Source of the DNA: DASXTK01 sp036505485
GTDB lineage: Bacteria; Actinomycetota; Acidimicrobiia; Acidimicrobiales; VFJN01
DNA: 19,185 bases
Direction of reading: 5' to 3'
Assembly: GCA_036505485.1 (NCBI GenBank)
Contig: DASXTK010000293.1
Coordinates: 1 to 19,185, forward strand
Below are positions 1-7,411 of the stretch, piece after piece. The position numbers and the translations under genes are program-made. Every line of letters starts with the position of its first letter. Within the stretch, counting starts at the first letter, position 1. The notes under the pieces were generated by a model. The model had not been told where the DNA came from. It ran no database searches and saw only the letters and a program-made list of their open reading frames with translations.

Positions 1-12
1 CGCTCATGTGAC

Positions 13-552
13 TCAGAGGCGGTCGAGCATGTGCTGAGCGAGCGACGTCAGCTTCTCCTGCATCCCGTCGACTTCGGTGATGAAGGACCCCGACACGGAG
101 AGGACCTGGTCGCCGGAGCGGAACCACAAGCTGTCGGAGCCCAGGAAGGCCTGGTCACCGATCCCGTCGACCTCGACCTGGTTGCTGGAGATCTCGTGTA
201 TTTCTGCCAATGCCTGCTCGGCGGAAGGGTTTCCGAGCGCGCTGGTCACCGCCACGGCCCCATAGCCCTCGTCCGCCACGTCACCGACCTCCCAGGAACA
301 GCTGAAGCCGAGCACCTCGCCGTCGGCCACCGCCCCACGGTCACCGAACTCCGCCTCGATCTCCTGCACCTCGAGCAAGGAGCACGCATCGCCGTCCGAG
401 CTCTCGCCGCCCCCGGCGTTTCCAGGCTTGGCACCGCCCGGACCGTTGGCGGGACCCGCTCCTGCCGTTCCGTCCGCGTCGTCGTCGCCGCATGCTGCGG
501 CGCCGACCAGCAGGAGCAGCGTGACCATTCCAGCCCGCGCCTTGAGTCCCAT
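13..552 (-). CDS. Secreted lipoprotein, DUF3558-like (hypothetical)
   Basis: Predicted exported lipoprotein of 179 residues. The ATG at 552 is preferred over an upstream in-frame ATG at 609 because a GGAGGT ribosome site lies just before it and a proper signal peptide begins there: a short KAR basic stretch, a hydrophobic TLLLLV core, then the lipobox VGAAAC with the acceptor cysteine at residue 21. An Asp/Gly/Ala/Pro-rich linker follows (about residues 22-55). The mature domain has a CSLL motif near its start, a second cysteine in FSCSW and a VDGIGDQAF motif. This pattern of two cysteines plus VxGIGDxA resembles actinobacterial DUF3558-type lipoproteins, whose molecular role is unknown. The family assignment is by pattern only. 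The gene ends 12 bases from the window edge, so downstream partners are not visible. Confidence 0.75.
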   Translation of the reverse strand: MGLKARAGMVTLLLLVGAAACGDDDADGTAGAGPANGPGGAKPGNAGGGESSDGDACSLLEVQEIEAEFGDRGAVADGEVLGFSCSWEVGDVADEGYGAVAVTSALGNPSAEQALAEIHEISSNQVEVDGIGDQAFLGSDSLWFRSGDQVLSVSGSFITEVDGMQEKLTSLAQHMLDRL

Positions 553-832
553 CCATCCACCTCCGTGTTCCGCCTCTCGACGGGGAGGCTTGATCTGACG
601 GGACCACAAACCGGGCGAGCCGTCATCGGCATCCAGTACCGATCTCGTGCCTCGTCAGGCCGCGTTTGCGGCACTCATTCGAGGCCCTCTGACCTCGACG
701 GACGCTGTTCGACTCCGTAGTCCTTGCCGATGCGCGGCCGGTACCGTCGTCGGCGTCGCGTCCTCGAGGAGGACGCGACACGATCACGGACTCCCGGTAA
801 ACCGCTGAGCCGGGTTGTGCGTTGTTCTTTTG
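553..832. promoter_or_regulatory. Divergent intergenic control region
   Basis: About 280 bases separate the minus-strand lipoprotein gene from the plus-strand glycosyltransferase gene, so both promoters should lie here. I could not identify convincing -35/-10 pairs. The only structure that stands out is a perfect hairpin at 755-779. Short open frames in this stretch overlap each other on both strands and show no ribosome sites or family resemblance, so I do not call a gene. Confidence 0.4.
755..779. repeat. Perfect 11-bp inverted repeat (hairpin or operator)
   Basis: Arms 755-765 (GTCGCGTCCTC) and 769-779 (GAGGACGCGAC) are exact reverse complements around a 3-base GAG loop. The middle ten bases, TCCTCGAGGA, also form a perfect palindrome on their own, so alternative pairings compete. 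There is no T-run on either side, and the site lies upstream of both flanking genes. A regulator-binding palindrome or a 5' leader hairpin of the plus-strand gene therefore seems likelier than an intrinsic terminator. The inverted repeat is seen directly; the function is inference. Confidence 0.55.
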
Positions 833-2497
833 ATGGGGATGTGGTGGCCGCGGCGGGCCCGCATTCCGAGTGTCGGGGTTTTGCTCGGGGTGTGGTTGCC
901 GGTGATGTGTTTCGTGGTGTTGGCGTGGAATCGCCGGTGGATGTCCGACGACGGCTACATCAACCTGCGGATCGTCCACAACGTGTTGCATGGGCACGGT
1001 CCGGTGTTCAACGTGGGAGAGCGAGCGGAGGCGGCGACCAGTCCCGCCTGGATCGCGGTGTTGTCCCTGGCCCGGATCCCGTTGTGGTTCATGGACCCGG
1101 CCTGGGTCGCGGTGCTCGTCGGCATCGCCCTGGCCTCGCTCGGTATCGCTCTGGCGATCCTGGGGGCGCGTCGGTGGTGGAGCAGTCTCGGCCGACAGGC
1201 CTCGATCCCGCTGGGTGTGCTGGTGCTAATTGCGCTCCCGGCAATGTGGGACTTCGCCAGCTCGGGTTTCGAGACAGGACTGTGCTTCGCCTGGCTGGGC
1301 GGGTGCTGGTGGGTCACGGTCCGCCGTCTCGACGGTGAGCCGCCGGCGCTGCACCGACCGTTGTGGGCCTCGGTGCTCATCGGCCTGGGACCGCTCGTCC
1401 GGCCGGACTTCGCGATCTTCACGCTGGTCTTCGCGATCTCGTACACGGTCGCCTCGCAGCGCACGCGTCGTGGCGCGGTGTTGGGACTCGCGGCCGGCCT
1501 CGCCCTACCGGTCGGGTACCAGATCTTCCGGATGGGCTACTTCGGGATGCTCGTGCCGAACACAGCCCTCGCCAAGGAGGCCGGGCGAGCGCTCTGGGGA
1601 CGCGGTCGTCTGTATGTGGACGCGTACCTCGACATCACCTTGCTTCTCGTACCGCTGGTGGTGATCGCCGCAGTCGTGCTGATCTTTGCGTGGCGATCCA
1701 GGCCCTCGCTCCGACACACGATCGTTGCGCTGGCCCCGGTGCTGGGCGGGCTGTTGCACGCGCTCTACGTCATGCGTGTAGGCGGCGACTTCATCTTCGC
1801 CCGCCTGCTTCTCCCGGCCACGTTCACCGTGTTGCTCCCGGGTGCCGCGGTGCCAATGCCACCACGTCGCTTCCTCCAGGGGGCGCTGCTGGCCGCAGCC
1901 GGGGCCTGGGTGATCTTCAGCTCAGCTCAGCCGCCCTACGAGCCCCGCACTCAGGTCGAGGCCTTCTACTTCGGCGACCTGCGGGCCGCCTTCGTGGAGC
2001 GGACCGGCAACCCGGATCCCGTCACCCTTGATGACTTCGCGGTGGTGGGTGGGAGTTTTTGGAGCCGCGAGGCGGTGCCGGGCCAGATGGTGGCGGTCCT
2101 GTCGGGCCGGGCAGTGCCGGCCGACCGGCCCATCATCGTCTCCGGGGTCGTCGGCATGGTGTCGGTGCGGTTGTGGGGAACCCATGTGGCCGACGACTTC
2201 GCTTTGGCCGAGCCGATCGGGTCACACATGGCCGCCGGCCCGCCCGGCCGTGCGGGGCATGAGAAGCGCATGGAGTGGTTCTGGTTGGAGGCTCGCTTCG
2301 GCACCGGGGAGGACCCAGCGGCCGACGTCGCTGCAGCCCGCCGTGCCCTGGCGTGCGGCAAGTTGGCCGAGCTGGTCGAGGCGGTCGACGACCCGATGAC
2401 ACCGGGCCGTTTCGTGAACAACCTGTTCGGCGCCGTCGACCGCACCTCCCTGCGCATCCCCGTCAACCCCTTCGAAGCCGAACGCCGGTTCTGCTGA
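833..2497 (+). CDS. GT-C membrane glycosyltransferase, AftB-like
   Basis: Polytopic membrane glycosyltransferase of about 554 residues. After a first hydrophobic helix (about residues 12-31) comes SDDGYINLR (Asp39-Asp40) and then HGHGPVFNVGERAEAATSPAW. This Asp-Asp loop followed by G-x-V-x-N-x-GER-x-E-x-x-T-S/N-P-x-W is the signature of the GT-C group that includes mycobacterial AftB, the terminal arabinofuranosyltransferase using decaprenyl-phosphoarabinose; such proteins are often annotated as ZomB. Many further hydrophobic segments follow up to about residue 370, then a soluble C-terminal part ending NPFEAERRFC, which also resembles the family's tail. Substrate and linkage in this organism are inferred, probably cell-wall glycan decoration from a lipid-linked sugar. 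The start is uncertain: TTG 815, ATG 833 and ATG 839 are in frame and none has a good ribosome site, so 833 is a compromise. Confidence 0.8.
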   Translation: MGMWWPRRARIPSVGVLLGVWLPVMCFVVLAWNRRWMSDDGYINLRIVHNVLHGHGPVFNVGERAEAATSPAWIAVLSLARIPLWFMDPAWVAVLVGIALASLGIALAILGARRWWSSLGRQASIPLGVLVLIALPAMWDFASSGFETGLCFAWLGGCWWVTVRRLDGEPPALHRPLWASVLIGLGPLVRPDFAIFTLVFAISYTVASQRTRRGAVLGLAAGLALPVGYQIFRMGYFGMLVPNTALAKEAGRALWGRGRLYVDAYLDITLLLVPLVVIAAVVLIFAWRSRPSLRHTIVALAPVLGGLLHALYVMRVGGDFIFARLLLPATFTVLLPGAAVPMPPRRFLQGALLAAAGAWVIFSSAQPPYEPRTQVEAFYFGDLRAAFVERTGNPDPVTLDDFAVVGGSFWSREAVPGQMVAVLSGRAVPADRPIIVSGVVGMVSVRLWGTHVADDFALAEPIGSHMAAGPPGRAGHEKRMEWFWLEARFGTGEDPAADVAAARRALACGKLAELVEAVDDPMTPGRFVNNLFGAVDRTSLRIPVNPFEAERRFC

Positions 2498-2499
2498 TT

Positions 2500-2522
2500 C
2501 CCGAGCCACCGACAGCCTCGGG
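2500..2522 (+). terminator. Weak hairpin after the glycosyltransferase gene
   Basis: CCCGAG (2500-2505) can pair with CTCGGG (2517-2522) around an 11-base loop, beginning two bases after the glycosyltransferase stop codon. There is no T-tract, so any termination would be weak. It may only attenuate read-through into the next gene. Confidence 0.25.
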
Positions 2523-2554
2523 TTGCGGGGCGGGGGACGGGGAACTCATGTCGT

Positions 2555-3487
2555 GTGCGCCTTTCGCTCGATGCACCGCGTCCGACCGGGTGGCGTCGAC
2601 CGGCCCGGTCGATCTCGGCGATCGCGTCTCGGGTGGAGGAGCGGATCGAGCGTCGGGTGGGCGTCCTCTATGGGTGGCTCGAGCACAACCGCTTCACTCG
2701 CGGGCCGTGGGCGGTCATCCAGATCTTCTCGGAGGCCCAGGGAGCGCTCCTGTCGGGGAGCATGGCGTACTACACGTTCTTGTCGGTGTTGCCGTTGCTC
2801 ATGTGCAGCGGCGTGGTCATCGCCACCTTGGCCCGCTTCGATCTCGACGTGCGCCACGCCGTGGTCCAGGCGGTCGAGACGGCCTTCCCGAACGCCAACG
2901 GCGGGGAGGTGCTCGATCAGATCATCGGAGCGCGGTTGACGGTCGGGCTGGTCGGTTTGGCGACCTTGGCCTATGCGGGAAGTGGGTTCATCGGGGCCTT
3001 GACCGCGTGTCTGAACCGCATGTGGGATGTGCCGACCGGGCGCAATCCGGTCGGCCAGAAGCTGGTGAACATCGGCGCTGTGGTTCTGCTGGCGACGGTC
3101 CTGGTGTCGTCGGTGGGTCTCAGCTTGTCGGCCGAGTATCTGGCCCAGGTTGCGTGGGGCAGCAACGCAGGGTGGGTCATCGCGCTGCTCGATGTCCTCG
3201 CCGCTCCCCTGGCTCTGTTCGTCGTGGTGATCCTGCTGTACCGGCTACTGCCGGCCCGCCCACTCACGTGGCGCAGCCAGCTGCCCGGCGCGGCGTTCGC
3301 GACGGTTGGGGCCGAGCTGCTCAAGCGCGGCTTCGCCTTGTGGGCCGACCGCTCCAGCGGCATCGAGACGCTGCCCCGCTCGCTGGTGTCCGTGGTGCTC
3401 CTGCTGGTGTGGCTGGGGATTTTCAGTCAGCTCATCCTCTACGGCGCGGCGCTGAACGTCGCCCGTGCCCGACGAGCTGGGAGATAG
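2555..3487 (+). CDS. YihY/BrkB-family inner membrane protein
   Basis: Membrane protein of 310 residues resembling the YihY/virulence factor BrkB family (UPF0761; once called ribonuclease BN). The diagnostic N-terminal region is present: an amphipathic segment, then AQGALLSGSMAYYTFLSVLPLLM, where the family has A-x-x-x-A-Y-Y-x-x-x-S-x-x-P. It also has a later LNRMWDVP, the glycine-rich GAxFATVGxELLKRGF segment, and a last helix ending in LYGAALNVARA. About six hydrophobic segments are visible. The family's biochemical role is not settled; transport or envelope functions have been suggested. The start is a GTG without a strong ribosome site, and an alternative in-frame GTG lies at 2633. It is directly followed by an AI-2E-family gene five bases or less downstream, so the two are probably co-transcribed. 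Confidence 0.85.
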   Translation: MRLSLDAPRPTGWRRPARSISAIASRVEERIERRVGVLYGWLEHNRFTRGPWAVIQIFSEAQGALLSGSMAYYTFLSVLPLLMCSGVVIATLARFDLDVRHAVVQAVETAFPNANGGEVLDQIIGARLTVGLVGLATLAYAGSGFIGALTACLNRMWDVPTGRNPVGQKLVNIGAVVLLATVLVSSVGLSLSAEYLAQVAWGSNAGWVIALLDVLAAPLALFVVVILLYRLLPARPLTWRSQLPGAAFATVGAELLKRGFALWADRSSGIETLPRSLVSVVLLLVWLGIFSQLILYGAALNVARARRAGR

Positions 3488-3491
3488 CCCG

Positions 3492-4679
3492 ATGACCGCG
3501 GCGGCGGAACAGCCCAACCTGTCGCCATCGGACGGTGTCGAGCCCGCGCCAGCACGGGATCCCGACGCCATGCCGAAGTGGGTACCACGGGCCATCGTGA
3601 TGTTCTTCGCCGGGGCCGCCGCGTTCCTCCTGGCGCGCTGGCTACTGGCCGAGCTGCGGAGCCTGCTCATCACGCTGCTGGTCTCGCTGTTCCTGTCTTT
3701 CGCCATCGAACCCGCCGTCAACTGGCTCACGGCCAGGGGATGGCGACGAGGAACCGCCACGTGGGTCGTGTTCCTCGCGGTGGCTGTGGTCAGCCTGGCG
3801 TTCCTGGCTGCCATCGCCACGGTCCTCTTCCGCCAGCTCACCACCTTCGTCGACTCGGCCCCCGACTACCTCAAGGACATCGAGCGCTGGGTCAACGACA
3901 AGTTCGACACCAACATCGACACCGACAAGCTCGTCGACGACCTCACCGACGCCCGAGGACCGCTACGTGACGTCGGCAACCGCGTCGCCCAGAACGCCGT
4001 CGGCTTCGGCCTCAGCGTCGTCGGTGGCGTGTTCCAGGTCTTCACGGTCGCGCTGTTCACCTGGTACCTGGTGGCCGACGGCCCTCGGCTGCGGCGAACG
4101 ATCCTGTCGGTGTTGCCCGCCCACCGTCAGGACCAGGTGCTGCGCACATGGGAGCTCGCGATCGACAAGACCGGCGGCTACATCTACTCCCGAGCCCTGC
4201 TTGCAGCAGTCTCCGCCTTCACCGCCTGGATCTTCCTGACCATCATCGGCGTCCCCTACCCCGTACCGCTTGCCCTGTGGGTCGGCGTCGTCTCCCAGTT
4301 CGTGCCCGTCATCGGCACCTACCTCGCGGGACTGATGGCCGTCCTCGTTGCTCTCCTCAACGACCCGGTCGACGGCGCCCTGACCCTCGGCTTCGTCGTG
4401 GCCTACCAGCAAGTCGAGAACTACTTCCTCGCACCCCGCATCACTGCCCGCACCATGGAGCTCCACCCCGCCGTCGCGTTCGGCACCGTCATCACCGGAG
4501 CAGCGCTGCTCGGCCCCGTCGGAGCAGTGCTCGCGCTGCCGGCTGCCGCCATCCTCCAAGCCTTCGGGTCCACCCTCATCGACCGCCACGACGTCCTCGA
4601 GACCTCACTCACTGCCGAACCGACCCACCGGTCCCGTTGGTGGACACGCAGACGTCGTGAAGAGCCCGAAACAACCTGA
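3492..4679 (+). CDS. AI-2E family transporter (PerM/DUF20-like)
   Basis: Polytopic membrane protein of 395 residues of the AI-2E/PerM family. Features seen: an acidic, proline-rich N-terminal tail; paired hydrophobic segments (about residues 27-105); a long soluble stretch with VDSAPDYLKDIERWV and the following Asp-rich helix; then helices containing the family's conserved late region PYPVPLALWVGVVSQFVPVIGTYLAG and the QQVENYFLAPRI motif. The C-terminal tail is basic. The family includes TqsA-type exporters and cation/H+ antiporters, so the substrate cannot be told. I chose ATG 3492 over an upstream in-frame start at 3465 because GGGAG at 3479-3483 sits eight bases upstream, leaving four bases after the YihY stop. 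An operon with the YihY/BrkB gene is likely. No clear terminator follows. Confidence 0.88.
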   Translation: MTAAAEQPNLSPSDGVEPAPARDPDAMPKWVPRAIVMFFAGAAAFLLARWLLAELRSLLITLLVSLFLSFAIEPAVNWLTARGWRRGTATWVVFLAVAVVSLAFLAAIATVLFRQLTTFVDSAPDYLKDIERWVNDKFDTNIDTDKLVDDLTDARGPLRDVGNRVAQNAVGFGLSVVGGVFQVFTVALFTWYLVADGPRLRRTILSVLPAHRQDQVLRTWELAIDKTGGYIYSRALLAAVSAFTAWIFLTIIGVPYPVPLALWVGVVSQFVPVIGTYLAGLMAVLVALLNDPVDGALTLGFVVAYQQVENYFLAPRITARTMELHPAVAFGTVITGAALLGPVGAVLALPAAAILQAFGSTLIDRHDVLETSLTAEPTHRSRWWTRRRREEPETT

Positions 4680-4818
4680 GGCCGCGGGGAGTCGAGGCGT
4701 GTACGGTGACCGTGACACGACAAGAGCCCTACGTGTCGGGCCAGCTCGGCTGACTCGGGAGCGGTGCTCCAGACCCTGGTAGCGCATCATTCGAAGCGCC
4801 TGAAACCAGGAGAGTGCC

Positions 4819-5283
4819 ATGCCTCCCACCGAGTCGTTGTCAATGACCGTCACTCGTCGAAGTCTGAACCCGTTCGGTCGACGTGACCCCCCGACCACCC
4901 TCATCAGACTTGACGGCGAGCACGACATCTCGACCGCAAGCGAGCTGTCGGAGACGCTGGCACGGGCGATCGGGGCCGACGACGCCGATGTTGTGGTGGA
5001 CTTGAGCGAGGTGGAGTTCATGGCCGCGGCAACCGTCGGCGTCCTGCTTCGGGCTCGGGAACTTCTGCGGATGCAGACGCGGTCGTTGGTGCTGCGATCC
5101 CCTTCGAGGAGAGCCCGGCGCGTCCTGGAGCTGTGCGGCGACGCCGATCTCCTCGATCCCGGGACGGGAGCCGGTGATGCGCTTCTCAGCTGGGTAACGG
5201 TGCCCGCGAAGGTGCCGTCGGCGATCGCCGATCACGCAGCCGCCGCGTTCACCGTAACCGTGGCCGGTCTTGGGACGCCGTGA
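4819..5283 (+). CDS. STAS-domain protein (anti-sigma antagonist-like) lacking phosphosites
   Basis: Protein of 154 residues with one STAS domain (about residues 26-115): LDGEHDISTASELSETL, VVVDLSEVEFM, then GVLLRARELL, the layout of SpoIIAA/RsbV anti-sigma-factor antagonists. In that family the strand-helix junction reads D-S-S/T-G and the serine is phosphorylated by the partner kinase. Here residues 69-72 are A-A-A-T, so both usual phospho-acceptor positions and the preceding Asp are alanine. Phosphorylation control would have to use Thr72 or be absent. The C-terminal 40 residues are not typical of the domain. The ATG has a good AGGAG site (4808-4812). Three bases after its stop the first GAF-ANTAR gene begins, indicating one operon. 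No anti-sigma kinase gene is in the window. Confidence 0.82.
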   Translation: MPPTESLSMTVTRRSLNPFGRRDPPTTLIRLDGEHDISTASELSETLARAIGADDADVVVDLSEVEFMAAATVGVLLRARELLRMQTRSLVLRSPSRRARRVLELCGDADLLDPGTGAGDALLSWVTVPAKVPSAIADHAAAAFTVTVAGLGTP

Positions 5284-5286
5284 CCT

Positions 5287-6012
5287 GTGGCGGGCCAACG
5301 GCGCCTGCGGATCCTCAGCCGACTGGTCGGCCGCGGTACCCCCGAACTGGGAACACAGCGACTGTGCGATGTCTCCGCCGACGTCACCGGGATGAGCGGC
5401 GCCGGGATCATGCTCATGTCAGGTGACATGCCCCAGGGCTCGGTGTGCACCACCAACAAGGTGAGCGCCCTCATCGAGCAACTGCAGTACACCCTCGGAG
5501 AGGGACCCTGCGTGGACGCCTACCGCCATGACCGGCCCGCGCTCGAGCCGGACCTGGCCCAGCCGCGCACGCCGCGGTGGCTCGGTTTCAGCGGCCCCGC
5601 CATCAGGGCGGGCGTGCGAGCCGTGTTCGGCTTCCCTCTCCAGGTCGGGGCGGTCCGCCTCGGCGCCCTCAACCTGTACTGCGACCGGCCAGGCCCGCTC
5701 AGCGATGACCAGCACGCCGACGCGCTGGTCATGGCCGACGTCGCGGCCCAAGCCGTCCTCGTCCTCCAGGCGAACGCTCCGCCCGGGAAACTGGCCGCCG
5801 CGTTGGAAGAGGGCGCCGATTTCCAATACGTGGTGCACCAGGCCTCCGGCATGGTCGCGGCCCAGCTCGAGGTCAGCGTCGGCCAAGCCCTCATCCGGCT
5901 GCGGGCCCATGCCTTCGCCATCGACCGGCCCCTCGCCGAGGTGGGCACAGACGTGGTGGCCAGGAAGCTGCGCTTCGATGCCGCAAGCGGCGAGACGGAC
6001 TCCGAGCAGTGA
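5287..6012 (+). CDS. GAF-ANTAR regulator 1 (divergent ANTAR)
   Basis: Cytoplasmic regulator of 241 residues. The N-terminal two thirds is a GAF-type sensor (about 20-160) with the characteristic YTLGEGPCVDAYRHDRPALEPDL segment and VRLGALNLYCDRPG. The last ~55 residues (176-230) form an ANTAR domain, the RNA-binding fold that stabilises antiterminator hairpins in nascent transcripts: VVHQASGMVAAQL, then LIRLRAHAF and PLAEVGTDVVARKL. The usual QAKG motif reads QASG here (Ser187), so RNA contact may differ from the second protein. Starting at GTG 5287, three bases after the STAS stop, it is probably translated from the same mRNA. Its 3' end overlaps the earliest possible start of the next frame. 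Ligand and RNA targets are unknown. Confidence 0.88.
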   Translation: MAGQRRLRILSRLVGRGTPELGTQRLCDVSADVTGMSGAGIMLMSGDMPQGSVCTTNKVSALIEQLQYTLGEGPCVDAYRHDRPALEPDLAQPRTPRWLGFSGPAIRAGVRAVFGFPLQVGAVRLGALNLYCDRPGPLSDDQHADALVMADVAAQAVLVLQANAPPGKLAAALEEGADFQYVVHQASGMVAAQLEVSVGQALIRLRAHAFAIDRPLAEVGTDVVARKLRFDAASGETDSEQ

Positions 6013-6131
6013 CACCGCAACTCCCGGGAAAGCCGCCACGGCCGGATGACGACGGTCCTACTCTGGGAGACGGGTCGCGCTCCGGGACCAGGGACGGCCA
6101 CCTCACCGGGGCCGAGGTGACAGGAGGGCCG

Positions 6132-6872
6132 ATGCCCAGAGAAACGATGCTTGCCAAAAGACTCGTGGAATTGGCCGACACCCTTGTTGCCGACTTCGAC
6201 GTGGTCGAGCTTTTGACCCTACTCACGGACAGTTGCGTCGACGTGCTCGACGTCGCAGCGGCCGGACTCATGCTGGTCGCGCCGGACGGTGACCTCCGGG
6301 TGATGGCCTCGTCCAGTGAGACCATGCGACTGCTGGAGCTCTTCGAGCTCCAATCCCGGGATGGCCCCTGTCTGGACTGCTACCGCACCGGCGAGCCGGT
6401 CCTGAACGAGGACCTCGACACGGCGCACGAACGCTGGCCGTACTTCGCGGCCGAAGCGGTCGCCGCCGGCTTCTCCTCCGTGCACGCCTTGCCGATGCGT
6501 CTGCGCGGCACGGTGATCGGCGCCCTCAACCTGTTCCGCACCCACCAGGGCGAGATGCGACCAGCGGACATCGAAGCCGCCCAAGCCATGGCTGATGTCG
6601 CCACCATCGCCATCCTCCAACACCGCGCCACCCACGAGGCCCAGGTCATCAACGAACAACTCAACATCGCGCTCAACAGCCGCATCGTCATCGAGCAAGC
6701 CAAAGGCATGCTCGCCGAACGATCCGGTGTCGACATGGAACAGGCCTTCACCACACTGCGCAACCACGCCCGCCATCACAACCTGCGGCTCGTCGACGTG
6801 GCCCGCGACGTCATCGAAGGCAGGCTGGCTGCCTCCGCCTTCGACCGTCCACCTCCTGCGAAGGCTTCGTAG
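6132..6872 (+). CDS. GAF-ANTAR regulator 2 (canonical ANTAR)
   Basis: Regulator of 246 residues. The GAF domain (about 10-165) shows DFDVVELLTLLTD, ELFELQSRDGPCLDCYRTGEPV with two cysteines (80 and 83), and RGTVIGALNLFR. After a helical linker an ANTAR domain (about 181-232) follows with the full SRIVIEQAKGMLAERSGV motif, the LRNHARHHNLRL helix and VDVARDVIEGRL. Proteins of this type bind paired hexaloop hairpins and act as antiterminators. The frame is open back to GTG 6009, overlapping the previous stop, but I chose ATG 6132 because AGGAGG (6122-6127) precedes it and the residues between look like untranslated leader. Third gene of the STAS/GAF-ANTAR operon. The two closely spaced cysteines could sense redox state or bind a cofactor; that is inference. 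Confidence 0.9.
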   Translation: MPRETMLAKRLVELADTLVADFDVVELLTLLTDSCVDVLDVAAAGLMLVAPDGDLRVMASSSETMRLLELFELQSRDGPCLDCYRTGEPVLNEDLDTAHERWPYFAAEAVAAGFSSVHALPMRLRGTVIGALNLFRTHQGEMRPADIEAAQAMADVATIAILQHRATHEAQVINEQLNIALNSRIVIEQAKGMLAERSGVDMEQAFTTLRNHARHHNLRLVDVARDVIEGRLAASAFDRPPPAKAS

Positions 6873-7075
6873 GAAGATTCGATTCTTGAAACTGATTACA
6901 TGTATCTGAGTTCAGGTGTATCGGTGGGTGACCCCCATCCCTACGGCGTCGCCCATCGGCGATACGTCGGCGAAACATCCTGATCAGCCACGACCGCGGG
7001 GCGTGAAGCGGAGTCTGAAGGCCGACGCCAGCGGGAAGACCTAGTCCACACAAGGTCACGCCCTGGAGGCACACC

Positions 7076-7360
7076 GTGGGATTCATCGCTTTGTTGGTCA
7101 TCGGGCTCATCGCCGGCGCAGTTGCCCGCCTCGTCGTGCCGGGTCGCGACACCCTGGGGCTGGGAGGCACGTTGGTTCTCGGCCTGGTTGGGTCGATCAT
7201 CGGCGGTGTGGTCGCCGTAGTCCTCACCGACCGCACCCTCGACGAGTTCAGCGCCGCGGGCCTACTGGGTTCGATCCTCGGCGCGATCGCCGCCCTCATC
7301 GTCTACAGGCTGCTGCAACCACGCGGTTTCATCACCCGCCGACGCGGCGCCCGCGTGTAG
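7076..7360 (+). CDS. GlsB/YeaQ/YmgE family stress membrane protein
   Basis: Small membrane protein of 94 residues, at the family's usual length of 80-95. It shows three hydrophobic segments and the glycine-rich signature of the transglycosylase-associated (GlsB/YeaQ/YmgE) family: IGLIAGAVARLVVPGRD near the start, LVLGLVGSIIGGVVA in the middle, and GLLGSILGAIAALIVYRLL before a basic tail. The family is commonly stress-induced in bacteria, but its activity is unknown. The start is GTG, with GGAGG six bases upstream. It follows the GAF-ANTAR operon after about 200 bases, so it could be a regulated target, but no antiterminator-type double hairpin was recognised in its leader. Confidence 0.88.
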   Translation: MGFIALLVIGLIAGAVARLVVPGRDTLGLGGTLVLGLVGSIIGGVVAVVLTDRTLDEFSAAGLLGSILGAIAALIVYRLLQPRGFITRRRGARV

Positions 7361-7411
7361 AGGGATCCGGCGACGTCCACCTAACGGTGTCACCGGGGGG
7401 AGCCGGAGGTC

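Noticed and set aside
2275..3495. Plus-strand open frame of 406 codons overlapping the YihY gene
   Set aside because: It is a frame-shifted shadow of the glycosyltransferase end and the YihY gene, with Arg/Gly/Pro-rich composition and no motif.
6886..6906. TTGAAA followed by TGTATC as a promoter for the GlsB-like gene
   Set aside because: The spacing is only nine bases, too short for a -35/-10 pair, although the stretch is locally AT-rich.
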